NCBI RefSeq assembly: GCF_022458985.1
Contig: NC_061776.1
Coordinates: 2,083,075-2,147,074, forward strand
Direction: 5' to 3'
Length of the DNA: 64,000 nucleotides
Origin: Mugil cephalus
Lineage: Eukaryota; Chordata; Actinopteri; Mugiliformes; Mugilidae
The translations under genes were made by a program, and so were the position numbers. The notes beneath the pieces were generated by a model that was not told where the DNA came from, searched no databases, and saw only the letters and a list, made by a program, of their open reading frames with translations. Below are positions 46,787-59,249 of this stretch, piece by piece; the stretch's first letter is position 1, and each line of letters begins with the position of its first letter.

Positions 46787-47200
46787 CCCAGTTCCAATAA
46801 AAACAGAATACAACGATTTTTAAACTTATATTAACTTACATTTGTTTTTTTTTATCAAATATTCACTCATTTTAAATTTGATGCCTGCAACGCTTCACAA
46901 AGAACCTGAGTAATGTTCAAATACCACCTGGATCTGGACCTGAGAGCAACGTGTGAGCAAACAGTCCAACAGTTTAAGAACGTTTCTGAAAGTACAGCTG
47001 TGAGGAAATAAGGGATTTCATCATCTCCAGTCCATAAAACCATGGATAGAGTCAGAGGATCTGGAACAATCTCTGCAGAAACAAACATTAAATGCCTGTG
47101 ACCTTTGACCCCCCCGGGCACCACTGCATTAACACCAAGCGAATGAGAGAATGACCGAGCCAACATCCTGCAGGAACAAACTGGTGATGGCTAACCGAGC
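46787..47200 (+). mobile_element. Tc1/IS630-like DNA transposon relic
   Basis: Starts with ACAAACCCCAGTTCCAATAA, the terminal sequence of a very widespread fish transposon. GATGCCTGCAACGCTTCACA follows, then the decayed HTH part of the transposase: GTGAGCAAACAGTCCAACAG, TTTAAGAACGTTTCTGAAAG, GGGATTTCATCATCTCCAG, TTAAATGCCTGTGACC. Truncated on the right and full of stops. Confidence 0.75.
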
Positions 47201-50200
47201 TGACAAAAAGCAGAAGAGCGCAGTAGTGACATATGCAGCTCCCGGGCCTCTGGAAAAGGACTTGAGCTTGAAGGAGGAAACAGTTTGGTGACGGTGCGTT
47301 CCATTTGTCCTAATTTTCATCTAGAACTTCCCCCGAAAGTTGAATTTTCTCCTCAGAAAGTCGTAGAATCCTCACTTCACCCGAGTTGAGTTTCCAAAAT
47401 GGCCGCCCGTGTGTAAACAGTAATTAAAGCTCCTGTGAAATAAGCTCTTCTGATTAGTTTTTGTTGCATTAAATCGGTCGTGCAGTAATTTTCCACATCC
47501 ATACGTTGAAATGCTGTCACAGTGTCATTTAAGATTTTCATGTGTTATATGTGAACTTGTCTAAAAATAACGTCTAAAAATAACGGCTATACACCAGAGC
47601 AGACTGGTGGCTTTGCTAAGTGCAAAAGAAAGTTGAAACTTCCCTTTAGATGCAACACAATCATTGCAAAGTTGCAAAGTTTTCATCCAAACCATGATCT
47701 TGATCAGACAGCCGACCTCATGCTGCAGCTTTGCACCATGAACATACTTTGTTTTTAAAAAAATCCAATAAATGAATGAATTGTTAAATTGGATACTGAG
47801 TGCACAGTTCATGGGTCACTGTTAATCACATGGTTTTAAATGTGTCGGTCTCCTCTGGTGTGTTTATGCCCAAACACCTCAGAGCTGCACATTGACCGTA
47901 CAGCAGCGTTTTTATTGTTGCACCACGCTGAAGAGTCCAGGCGACGTCTGAGAGATTAAAATACGCTTCAGAGGAGGTGGCTGTTATATTTACGGTGCTA
48001 GTGAATGAAGTTGCAGACAGAGTTGGCGATGCCATTTATAGCTCCACCTACTCTGTGCACTGCTGCTTCTATGATCTACAAAAATAAAAAAAAAACATCT
48101 CAGCTCCTTCGTTTCCCATCAGTCTTCACTCTGACTGAATTTATTTCTACACATTTCTCTGAATTTCTAACTCTTTGTTCTCTCAAGAAGCAAAACGTTC
48201 ATGCAGGAAGTAGAATCTAAGATGCCGTGGATAAGACTGCACGATAAATTACACAGAGTTTGTTTTTCAAAAACACATCTGGTTAGTATCTATCCCACAG
48301 ACCAGAGGCCTAAAACATACACTGAAGACATTAAATGCAGCTTTTCCACTAAAAGTTTCTGCTGTTAGAAGGTTTCACAGCGTTTTAGTGAGTTCTGTGG
48401 ACACAACACGACACTGACGCTGACACCTGGAAATAAACACAAACTCCACGTCTTTGTCATCACATCTGCAATAGTTCAGTCCATTAAATGTAAACACTTT
48501 CATAATGTTTCTTCTTTGCGCTAAAATGACGGGAAACATTGGAGTTGTGATTATTTTTAGGATAAAAATAATCGCTGAGATGAAACCTGACTGTAAGTGG
48601 CCCCTGAACTAAAACCACTCTGACACCATATATGTTCAGTCTATCCAAACATTTAAATGCACTCGTCTCAAGATACAGAAATTCTGGAAAGATTTTTCTG
48701 TAACATTGTCTCTGTGATGGGTTTAATGTATTCAGCTAAAAGTGGATGTGGCAGGAACTTCAACCAACCCCTCACGTATTACATTCTAACTTTTGTTGAA
48801 CATGTGGCAAATAATTAGTTCAGCTCCATTTTAGCTCTTTATTAGTTTATATTATATTATATTTTATCATATTATATTATTAGTTTCTGGTAAATGGTTA
48901 ACCAAGGTGGGGGTTTATGGGGGCTTCACAGTAACTTTACGCCCTGAGGCCCCTGGGCCCCTATTGTCTGATAAATCCACAATATTAAGATTTGTTTTTC
49001 CTTTATCGTCACTTTTCTTTAATAAACAAATCAGATTATGATAAAATGTAGAAATATTTTAACTCGAATGATTTTTCTGTAACTTATAACCTGATGTTCT
49101 GTCCTTCACTACGTCATGTCCTGTTTTTAGAGAATCTTCAAAAGCCTCATTTATCTCTTTGTGATTCAAGGATGTTGTGAACTAAGATAGAAAAAGTAAA
49201 TCATTTATAAAATAATTTATTTATATTATGTGTTCTTTGGTGGGTAGTTTATTTTATTTTTAATTTAATTTATTTCTTTGTGCTTTTCTCATTTATTATT
49301 TTAGTTCATCATGTATTCATTTTTATTAAATATTATATATATACATATATATTACATATTAAATCTGACTAATTTCATTTTGAGACAGTTTTGTAGTTCT
49401 TATGCCCAACTTGTTAGATAACATAAAAGGAGATTAAATATTATATATTAAGTATTATCTATATTATATTTATTTTATATTATTATTTATATATTTTTGG
49501 TATTGCAATTCCCCAAAATAAAGAGAATAAAAAAATAAAGACATAAAAAGCAGCACTCAGAGAAAGATAAACAGATTGACTTTATCTTATTAGACCACGT
49601 TACAGTAAATCCTGGTGTGAGTCGTCTCCGCCGCCACCATCACCGAAATGTCACGTCTGCCACGGACACAGCGAACAAACATGACTCAGAGACGAGGCTG
49701 CGTCCTCTTCTTGGAGAGCAGTACATTTCCAAGTATGAGGTTGCCATGACGATCAGGCCAATAAAGAGCGGCTGACTCCCCTGTGAGGCATCAGCAGCTA
49801 AAAAAGAAAGAAAGAAATAAAGGCAGGTGGTCTCAGAGAAGGGGGGGAAGAGGAGGGGGGGGGGGCTGAGATGAAAATTATAACAATCACAAAGCTCCAA
49901 TCTCACTGTTTCCCCCACACTGAGCCTGACGGATGCACAGACGCCCCGCTGGCAGGATGGAGAGGAGGATAAAAAAAGAAGCCGAGGAGCTGGAGGAGGT
50001 GCGTCCAAGCCTTCCTGCTGCTGCGTTGCGTTGTTGTTTCCTCCTGCAGTTTGATAGAGTGCACTTGTTGAACTCTTTCCCCCTTCAGAACGGGTACAGT
50101 CGACATTTTCCCGCTGTGCTGGATGCATGTTCCTGTAATCCATAAAAAAAACAACATAAAAACAATTCAGCACGACATTTACTGGAACACAGAGTCACTC

Positions 50201-50380
50201 AGAGGAGGTTTCTTGTCCTGGGTTTTGCGAAGCATCTTAAATTGAATCATAGCTGCTCATCTTAGAATCTCCTGGAGCAAACCTGCTGTATTGGCCGTAT
50301 GAGACGCTCCGAGCATTTAGTGGGAGGAGCTAAAGTCCAGGCAAACGTATGTGTTTATGTCTGTTAGATGCATAGACTGC
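47201..50380. other. intergenic, no gene seen
   Basis: Very AT-rich between 48.8 and 49.6 kb, with a G-rich run at 49842-49866. A minus-strand frame at 49640-50173 is open for 177 codons but has no recognisable domain. Confidence 0.5.
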
Positions 50381-50429
50381 AGGAAAAGTGGAGGCCATGA
50401 CAGCTCCCCGAAAAGTGAAGCCAGAGCAC

Positions 50430-50666
50430 GTGGAGCTCCCCCTGGGATCTGGCTGCAGTATAGGTCACATAAGCCCCGCCCCCTGCATGCTGGGCTAGTT
50501 AATGTGATGCAGATGTACGGTCAAGTTTCTTTTAAATTAATTATTTGACGCTATAAAAACAGGATGTGACATCATGATGACTGACAACCGCTCCGTGAAG
50601 CAGAGTGTGAAGTAACCCAACATTTCTTAAGCCCCGCCCCCTCCTTGTTAGTGGAGTCGAACTTGG

Positions 50667-50698
<32 letters not shown>

Positions 50699-50800
50699 TA
50701 TAGTGTCCATTTTGTATTTTTGGATTAGTTATTCTACGCAATAGAGAGACAGGATGTGACATCACGTTGATTGACGGTTGCAACTGCTTCATGGCGCAGT
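50430..50800. repeat. interspersed repeat, copy B of 2363-2880
   Basis: GAGCTCCCCCTGGGATCTGG, CTGCAGTATAGGTCACATAA, GGATGTGACATCATGATGAC, CCGCTCCGTGAAGCAG. Partly duplicated on itself: AAGCCCCGCCCCCT and AGGATGTGACATCA each occur twice, at 50471/50630 and 50562/50750. Confidence 0.65.
50667..50702. repeat. TA microsatellite
   Basis: About 18 TA units with one TACA interruption, inside the 50430-50800 repeat. Confidence 0.95.
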
Positions 50801-51419
50801 CCCATAGGAAAAGGTGTCTGAAAGTTACTAAATGAATAGTTTTTGAGCTAAGTTAAGAGATGGTTTTGTAAGATTGTTAGTAAATTAAGATAATTAACCA
50901 GCTAGCTAAAACAACACTCCAACGTTAGCTCTGCGGAGGGAAAAAATAACGTTAATCTGTTTGGATAATGGCGCTTGATTTAAAATAAGTAAGTACAGTG
51001 TATAATCTGACGTTTCTCTGTAAGCAGTGGAGGTAGAGCAGATGTCAGTGAGTCTAGAGGAAGCGTAAATGAGTCATTGATTGCATGTGACTCCACTCTC
51101 CGATATTAGCGCTCACTCTAGCTAACAAGATGGCGCAGCTCGTATCCCATAATTCAGTGTTGCCTCTCAGTGGAGACAGGTCATCCATTTTTATCTTCAC
51201 TTGACTAGAGAGGTCAGGCAGAAACACTCTGTCAATCAGATGTTGTTTCCATTGGTGGTTAACCCATCCATCCACCCCGACGTCCTCCCTGCATCAACTC
51301 TATAGCACACGACTTCCACTTTTGTGTCTATTACGTAATTGCAGTGAAAACAGGCCAATGCTGTTGCAATGCAACATGCAACACTCTTAAACTGTTAAAC
51401 CTGATGAGGTATTTTATTT

Positions 51420-51670
51420 TTCTTGCTGTGCTGCAAACTGCTGGTGAGCAGGAGGCATTTAACACATAATGAATGAAACCGAAAGAGCTGCAGACTGTCT
51501 CTCGTCTCCCCCGAGGAGGAGAGTGTTCGAGTGCAAATGGCAGTGATAAATGAGATTTAATAGCGGCTGCAGAAATAATATCATCGCCACCGTATGCGAC
51601 GGGCTCAAGGAGAGCAGGCCCCGTCATCTGGAATGCGCATATTTATCAGCAGAGAATATGTTGTTCTGCA
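51420..51670. other. balanced-composition intergenic segment
   Basis: CACATAATGAATGAAACCG, GAGTGCAAATGGCAGTGATA, AATGAGATTTAATAGCGG and GCATATTTATCAGCAG give a dense set of transcription-factor-like words without repeats. Candidate conserved non-coding element. Confidence 0.3.
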
Positions 51671-52301
51671 TGTGTAAGTGAGCGTCCTAGTCTTTTATTT
51701 GTTCTGTTTCATTGACTTTTCTGCACATTTGTTGTACGCGTCGACTGAAGTGGTTTAAATAATTCAGTCTGAAGCTGAACGAAGACCGTTTCCTGTCGAC
51801 ATTTCAAAAAATCTTTCAAATATCAAAAGGGTTCCTTCTAAACTTGTCCTGGGCCACAGTGGTCACGGGATCTAAACTAATAATTGCAAACATCCAGGCG
51901 GTGTTGGCTGGAAGAGTTCTCAACCCACAAAGAGACGTCTCAAGAAGGAATATTCAGTCAGAAGTAGAAGGTTGACTTTAACCTTTAATAACCGCGTGAA
52001 CTCTTGATGTGCTAATGGATGTGAGCTCCTTCCTTGTGTTGTACTTGGTACGTTTCAGGAGACCATGCAAGAACTGAGGCGCTAACAAACTGAGACCAGA
52101 TATATTCAGACCAGTCAGACCAATACAAACTCAGCTCATGGTCTGGTCTATTTCCTGGATGTTATTTAATCCAGCTCCACCCTTCACCTCTTTTAGCCAG
52201 AAAGATGGAAACCTCAGACATGGTAACTTAGAAACAATGAAAACTAATAAGTGAAAAGTGAACCAAAAAAAAACAAACAATGCACATGTCTCATTTACAC
52301 C

Positions 52302-52345
52302 AGTCAGCCACAACATTATGACCACCTTCCTAATATTGTGTAGGT
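52302..52345. repeat. MITE terminus
   Basis: CAGTCAGCCACAACATTATG followed by ACCACCTTCCTAATATTGTG. Same family as 52974-53348 but a single end. Confidence 0.6.
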
Positions 52346-52973
52346 CGTACTTTGTGTATTTATTGACTTAGATGTTCATAAATAACCACTAAGAATATTA
52401 AGGCAGTGAGAAGATGTTAAATGTGCTGAATGTTGTAAGTTACTGTAATTTTATTTAACATGTTTCTGTGTAGCCATACATCACAAAGGTTCTAAAAGCA
52501 CTGACAGCCTCTCTCTGCCTTTTCATTAAATCTGCAGCCCTTCAGAATAAAGCACATTTTCATCTGCTTCAGCGTCAGTGAGAGCCGTCACGTCCATGTG
52601 ATCATTTTAATAAAAGTCGAGACGACGTTTTTACCTCGAACTGTTGAAATCTCAATAACCGACCCCCCTCTTCTCCGAACCTGCACGACGGCTGATGCTC
52701 TCTCAGGGCCTGTCAGTCTTTGTAACCGTCTGATAAACTTGTGATATCTAAATTTGGAAAATGGTGCGAGGACAACGGGTTCATTGGCTCTGAAGAGACG
52801 CGTCTTAAAGGGACTGAAGAACAGTCGCACCACGTTCGTCCTCGGCTGAATCACAGTCTCTTCTCTCCACAGCTTCAGATCAGAGCTGTTCCTCACACAC
52901 ATTCGCTACCGAGTGGCATTTTGTTTTCAGTAAAACCTCTGTTTCATAGCTTTACTGGTTGAGTTTAAACAGA

Positions 52974-53348
52974 CCAGCCACAAAATTATGACCACCGATG
53001 GGAGATTAAACCATCTTGTGACAGTTCATTGCTCTGCTGGGAAACGTTTGGACCTGGGATTCATTCATTGGTGTGGATGTTGCTTAGACATGTAGCACCC
53101 ACCTAGACCTAGACCCGACCAGGAGCTCCCACCCCCACCCACCAATGGCAGCAGCAGCCATCCCCAGGAACAACTAAAAAAAAACATGAAGAACATCACA
53201 AGGTGTTGACGTGGCCTCCATATTCACTAAATGAAGGCCCCTCCCCTCAAAGACCCCCACTAACGACGTTCACCCCCTCAGAGGATCCACGTCCACTCTG
53301 AGGAGTCATCACCAGGGACAGTGTTGGTCATAATGTTACGCCTGATTG
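52974..53348. mobile_element. ATAACATTATGACC MITE, complete copy
   Basis: Left end CCAGCCACAAAATTATGACC, right end GGTCATAATGTTACGCCTGA on the same strand, so the ends are inverted repeats. The interior includes GGTGTGGATGTTGCTTAGAC and CACCCACCTAGACCTAGACC, found reversed at 7432-7640. No coding capacity. Confidence 0.75.
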
Positions 53349-54179
53349 TTGTACTTCCACGTGAGGGTAGATCAGGACAAATCCGACTGTGGACATTTTT
53401 GTTAAGTTCAGGTTTGTTGGTTGTTTTTTATTGAATGTTGAGGTTCGTTACCGTTGAGTTCAGTTTTAGTTTCAGGTTCTCCAGAATTTTATTTCAGTTT
53501 CTAAAACAACAACTGGACTCACTGAGCTTCTGGAAGACGTTCCATCCGGTTCTTGAGTTCTGAAGTACTGGTGGAGAGTTCGGGTTCAAACAGGAACGTC
53601 TGTCTCTAAAATAACTGAGCTCTTTTCACCTCCTTTAAGTTGATATTTTTGCCATTTGACCAAGATTTCTGTCTGTTCTAAACCTAGCCACCTTTTCATA
53701 ACCATAGTTTCTCTTTAGCGTCACAATTTTAACGTATATATGTATATATATCTATGGTATGTTCTGTGCACAGAGCCTTAGCTGAATAGTTGACCGTTAT
53801 AGTCACTGTTGTGTGTTTAATTCTCTGCAGCTGCTCCTCCAGGCTGAAGCTGCACATGTTAGTGTGTGTTTGTGGAAGATGTGTGACTGTACGTGTGGAT
53901 GCATCTTCTCCAGCCCTGTGATTACTGTGAGCTCAGACTGTAGACGGCATCCTATGTTCCTCCTCCACACGCTCCATCTATCAGCTGCTCTCCCACATGA
54001 AGGCAGGGGGAGGGAGGGGAAGGGGCGAGGGTGAGGAGGAGGAGGAGGGGGGGAGGGTTGAGGAGGCTCCTCTGCAGTCGATGCACTTGTGCCTGTTGCT
54101 AGGCGAGAGCCGGCGTCGTGGCTGCCTCTGTAGCCAATCGCGAGGACGCAGGAAGCTGTGGAAACCAATGAGGCGGCTC

Positions 54180-54240
54180 AGCGAGGCGGCTCAGCGAGGC
54201 GGCGGTGGTGGTGGTGGTGGAGGCGGTGGAGGCGGTGGGC
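54180..54240. repeat. GGC/GGT/GGA triplet run
   Basis: CGGCGGTGGTGGTGGTGGTG followed by GAGGCGGTGGAGGCGGTGGG. Encodes poly-Gly or poly-Val in the open frames, which are not supported as genes. Confidence 0.9.
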
Positions 54241-54679
54241 CGACGCTCAGGTTCCTCATGGAGTTTTTTTTCTTTTCTCAATGGGGTTGTGATGTGTTGG
54301 ACATCAAAGCAGGTATCTGGAGTTATTTTAGCAGCAGCGTCGGGGTCTGAGCCGTTAACGCTCATTAAAGTCATCATTCATTCCTTAAATTAGACATGGC
54401 CGCCGCCGCTTTGTTCTTTCTGCATCGATGCTGTTTATTAAAAAACTCAAGCCTGACCTCGGGTAGGGCTGCAATAAAAATAAAACACTTTTACGCCTAA
54501 ACTGTTGGGATTATTCTATAATATTTTAGCTTTTCTAAGAATTACATGCATGTTCTGCATCATTTAATAAGACTGCTCACTTTACTCTCCAAGGTTTTCA
54601 ACTAAATATTTAAAGCGTCTTGTTATATTTCCAAGTAAAGAAATAATAGATTGGTTTTAATAGCATTCAGTGTATTAAT

Positions 54680-54711
54680 CATATATATATATATATATAC
54701 ATATATATATT
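54680..54711. repeat. TA microsatellite
   Basis: CATATATATATATATATATA followed by CATATATATATT. Confidence 0.95.
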
Positions 54712-56585
54712 TATTTTACTAAGAAAGAAGGCATTTTAGAAGTGGAGGATGAGAGGATTAAAGATGAGATAAAACTGTAAAAATTCATCCTTCAATCACA
54801 CATGAAAAACCAAGTGTTTATACAGAGGCTGAATAAAATGAGTTGTGGTTCATCTTTGTTTTTTCTATAATGTCAGAAGAATTTTAAAATTCACATGTGA
54901 CGAACAAGAATTAAAAGTGTTTGTGTGTCACAGTTTGATGTTCAGTTAAATAACGAGTTCCAGACAGATCTGAAGTAAAGCTCAGAAAAAAATGTATAAA
55001 TACATATAATACTGAAGAGATATATGGATGAAACAGGACGTATCTCATACATTAAGAATAACTGCTTGTTACTATAACTCACCTTGTTGGTTGTTGTTAT
55101 TCTTCTCTTTTCCTCTTGTAAAATATGGAAACATTCAAATTAAACAACCGATGGAGAAGAGCTAAGATAAGTTTCCCACTCCTTTTCAGATATATTACGT
55201 TTCTTTCTTCTCGGTTTTAATTTGTTTATTTCTCTTTTCTTTTGAACATATTTGAAGGAATTGAAGCTCTCAATCTCTGTCCCTCCTGGAAACTCCTCAT
55301 CTGATGTTTTTACCTGATGTGGAGTAACTCACCCCTGGTTTAACCTACTTTTTGTCTGAAGAGTAAAATGTCAACAGAAATGGACTCAACTCATTTTCTA
55401 ATAGCCTTTTAATTAAAGAAAAATACAGATTATCAGATTATTCACATAGTAGAAGGAAACGGTTCTAATTGAAAACTAGAGTAATGTCTGTTGGTTGTCT
55501 GTGGTTCAGTAAACAAACTGATGCAGAGATTCAATAGAGATCTCCTACCTACTATATATGTTCTATATTAAACTCAGCCTGGAGCTGTTTATAAATATAC
55601 ATCATTATGATCAGTTTGCATTAAATATGAAGCTGTTCAAATAACACACAGGTTAAAATATTGATTTTTCTTTTACTTCAAACATGTGTGACAGTAGGCT
55701 GGATAAACATACCTACTTGGTGTAAAACTGACGTATAAAGAAATCTCAGCCAATAGTGGGGAACCTGACAGAGTCATCGTGTAATATGCAGCCTCGCGAT
55801 TGGCTCAGCAGCGATAGGGGCGGGGCCTAATGTGTACATGAAGCTTAGATTGACAGGTGTAGTGTGAAAGTGTTGACTGACAGGTAACGCCTACTGCCTC
55901 CATTTACCCCGTCACTAAAACATGGTGGATTTGTGTTATTTTGTATTTAAAATTATATTTGTGGGTCACAATTTAAAAAATTAGACCAACTAGGGGTCAT
56001 GGACGTACACAACAAGAACAGAATCACCTGAACATCAGGCCTCAGAGGGTGGGAGTGTCCCACGGTGCCGTCTCCACGGTTACAGCTGTCAGAGTCTAGT
56101 TTGAGTGAGATAAACATTTCGTCGTGGTCTCACCACCGGGTCAGTCTGGTCGTATCCGTGTTCTGACGCGTCGGCTCCTCCTCAAAGGCAGGAAAACACT
56201 TCCTTTCATTTCCAGCGCATCCAACGATCGTCCTCGTTCCTTCAGCGAGAAGCTCTTTAAATATTCAACACATTATGCAAGATTACGCAAGAACGAGGGG
56301 GGAGGTGGGGGGAGGTGGAGGGAGGTGGGGGGAACAAACATGAAGAAGATCATCTGAAACACTGAATATTTGAAGGATGCCCCACTCTTCACTTTCCCTG
56401 AGACGTGGCTGAAACATTACCTTCCATCCTCAGATACTCTGCCGGTAACGTGACTCTGTGGGTTTATGGTTAATTTATATTGTGAGCTGAGAATGAACAC
56501 AATGAATTATGTTTAACGAAAGCAAGAAAATAAATGTGTCTGTATTTTAAAGAACGTGTTTATCGTATAAAACTGGTTTAAAGAT

Positions 56586-57204
56586 CAGTGTGGTCATGTC
56601 TTTTATTTTGAAAAGTAACTCTCCTCTCGTTTCCTCATGTGTCTCCAGTCTGATTGTCTTCACTGATTCCTGATTGTGTCCACCTGGTGCTGCCGTCCCT
56701 CCCTGTGTTTAAATAGTCTGCGTCTCCCTTCTCTTGTGCCAGTGTGTTCGTCGTTTTTGCCACAGTCTCTCTTGCCTTGGTGCTTTGAGTTTACCTTGAA
56801 AGAGTGATTTATCTTTGTAACTTCCTAGCTTAGTGATGGCTGTTTTTGTTTCCTCCTTCTGGAGTGATTTTGTGTTTAGTCTTTCTTTGCTTATCCTCAC
56901 GTTTTTTGCTTTTCCTGACGTTTATTGGAGTGATTCTTTGTTTTCCTAGTTTTCCTTACCAGGTTTTGCTTCCTCCCTTTTGAAGCGCCTTTTGTTTGTT
57001 AGCTTTCATAGCCGTGAGTATCTCTGTTTTTTCCTCCTCCGGAGTGATTTTACTTTGATAAGGTTTCATAGCCACGTCAGGAGTGTGTTTCATAGCACTT
57101 TTATTTACACTCTGTTCGAGTTTCCTCACCCTGTTGATTCTGTGAAATAAAGTCACCTTTACTGCCGCTCCTCTGCATCTGAGTCCTACTTTGAGCCTGA
57201 CACA
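56586..57204. mobile_element. T-rich element with internal GGAGTGATT repeats
   Basis: Begins AGTGTGGTCATGTCTTTTAT and ends GAGCCTGACACAGT, comparable to 42773-43199. A CTGTGTTTAAATAGTCTGCG TATA-like stretch (56702) and GAAATAAAGTCACCTTTACT near the right end fit an LTR-type promoter and poly(A) signal. The middle carries five diverged GGAGTGATT-containing units (56859-57050). Possibly a solo LTR. Confidence 0.45.
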
Positions 57205-57287
57205 GTGGAATAATATAACGTTGAGTACTGTGATACTGGACTGTGCAGAGAATAATTTAGCTTCACAAACTCACTTTAATATACATA

Positions 57288-57905
57288 CAGTGCTGTTTAA
57301 AGTTTGTGCCTTTCAAGATTTTCTATATTTTTGCTTAAAAAATCAAATAATGAGAAATGAAATGTTATAACGTTGCTCTGCTTTATTCGTCATCATTTGT
57401 ACATGTGTCTCCTGTATCTACTATGAGCTAAATGTGGTAACAGCTGATCAGTGGAGGAGTTTGATTCCATTAATCAGAACAGAACCAGTTCAGCTCTGAG
57501 ATGTTGGTGGTTTCCTCTTGGATGAAGATCAGGACTTTGACTTGTTCCTAAACCTTCATCTGGTTCTTCTGGAGAACCACTGGTGTTCTTGGGCTCCTCA
57601 TCATCCTTCATGACTCAGTTTCTCTTCACATCTGTGTTCCCCTGGGTTCCTCTGGTTCCTCTCCCACTATGATGGAGTGATGTTTGTTGGTGGACCACTC
57701 CTGTGGAGGGGAACAGTCGTCTTCAATCTGTCTGACTCTCTGTGGATTATTTGTGGCTTCCAGACTCTTTACAGATGGTTGTGGAACCTTTTCCAGCCTG
57801 ATGAGCAACAACAACTCTTTTTCTGAGCTCCTCACAAAGCTCCTTTCATCTGTTGTCATCACACACTTCAACACAAACACGAGACAAATCCCTGATTTAT
57901 AGAAA
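57288..57905 (-). mobile_element. DNA transposon relic, antisense transposase
   Basis: Starts ACAGTGCTGTTTAAAGTTTG and CAAGATTTTCTATATTTTTG, a common fish transposon end. The middle shares several blocks with 3985-4220 and on the minus strand reads EEPKNTSGSPEEP where intact elements have the Tc1-type DNDPKHTS block. Stops and frameshifts are present. Confidence 0.55.
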
Positions 57906-59090
57906 CTAAACCAGGACCTGAGCTCTAATTTGGCCTTGAAATTAACTTGTAATCGTAGAGGTCCACCACACTGATGTGTAATATCTCAATAGACAAATAC
58001 CTAAGTATAATATATTTGTGAAGGTTCTTTGTCTACTTTCAGGGCTTTGTAAATACAAGAATAAGTATCTGTGTGCAGCTACAATAACTAAACACACTAC
58101 TCTGTTCCCTTTCTCTAAAAATAAGAGCATTCACTTTGTCAGACACTCCTGATTCACAGAGCACAGATTAAAGCTCCACCTTTTACAAAGTGCTATAATT
58201 AGCTTTTCCTCGGTGCTGTCAATCACTGGGTAATAAGTTGGTGTCACTTCCTCATTTTACACGGCGACTTCTCGCCTCGTGCATTAACACGCGCTCTTTC
58301 ATTACGGCTAAACGGCCTCTATGAAATTAAAGTGTTCATTTCCATAAGGGCCACGGTTAGTTTTCAGAGCTGCTCCTTCATCTTTCAGGGGCTGTGAAAT
58401 ATACAGTAGATGTAATTTCTGTTAAATACCCACACTTCTTCTTCATCATTAGTTAGGTGTTGGTCCTAGAGTACTGAATTATTTAAAGAGAAGATTCAGA
58501 TTCAGCTTTTAGGTAAAGTTCAGTCTATTATCATTTCTATGCGTTTACTGGATCATTGTCATTGGAGAACGTCAGGAGGAAGTTCATTAGATGTGCTCCT
58601 ACAGTGAGGACTGTACCCACTGGTTTCTCATTGGGCAGTTTTGAAGCTCAGCAGTGTGGTGTCTCCAACTGCCTCCATCCAGGCCTGACTCCACCTACCG
58701 GGCCACTAATTCAAAACTAGACAAGGAGGTGGAGCTGAGGTGATACCAGACAGGTATAAAGTTACCTGCACCTTGGGCCACAAGAACAAAATGACGTCAT
58801 GACCTCGTTTGGGAGTTCTCGCAGCTTGTTCTTGACGCATAAACCAACCGTATAATATAATGTGTGCTGCTGCGCGGTAGTTGAGTTTCTGGTGAAGTAT
58901 AAATGACGTGACCAGAACAAGCTTTGTTGCTGTTCACCTCCAGAACAAGAACAACTGTCTTGCTTCTAGTGGAGTATGTGACAAACTTCAGGACACGTAG
59001 TTAAAGACACCAAAACTGTTGCTGTACCAGGCGGTAGAGCTGTTTATTTCTGCTGTAACGTTTTAACGTGGAGGTCTATGGGGATGGACC
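57906..59090. other. intergenic, conserved-element candidate inside
   Basis: No gene. The stretch 58195-58430 (CAATCACTGGGTAATAAG, CGTGCATTAACACGCGCTC, ATGAAATTAAAGTGTTC) is non-repetitive and homeodomain-site rich. Confidence 0.35.
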
Positions 59091-59095
59091 AAACT

Positions 59096-59175
59096 CCAAA
59101 AGATGGTGCCGCCCGTATCGCCGGGTTATTAGCGTCAGCTTGGTCGATGCAAGGAAGTGGAGACATGACGTCTAT
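59096..59175. repeat. fragment of the 2363-2880 repeat
   Basis: AAGATGGTGCCGCCCGTATC, TTAGCGTCAGCTTGGTC, GGAAGTGGAGACATGACGTC match the right part of that repeat. Confidence 0.6.
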
Positions 59176-59249
59176 TGACCCTTTGCACGTGACGTCACAT
59201 TCCACACGAGTGATATACGGACGCCATGACGGACAGTGTTAGTGTAAAA

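Larger units (their letters stand above)
53349..56585. other. intergenic, no gene seen
   Basis: Holds a G-rich and GGT/GGC-rich stretch at 54000-54240, a TA run at 54680-54711, long AT-rich DNA, and a G-rich run at 56297-56335. GACATGGCCGCCGCCGC at 54393 is CpG-rich, but no frame continues from it. Confidence 0.5.

Noticed and set aside
49640..50173. 177-codon minus-strand open frame with an LFIGLIVMATSYLEMYC segment
   Set aside because: No domain I recognise, Pro/Ser-rich low-complexity middle, and an interior that runs through a poly-G/poly-C tract. A splice-bounded exon at 49640-49800 is conceivable, but nothing supports it.
54205..54393. Short + strand frame starting in a Gly/Val triplet run
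   Set aside because: It starts inside a GGT/GGC microsatellite and has no family resemblance.
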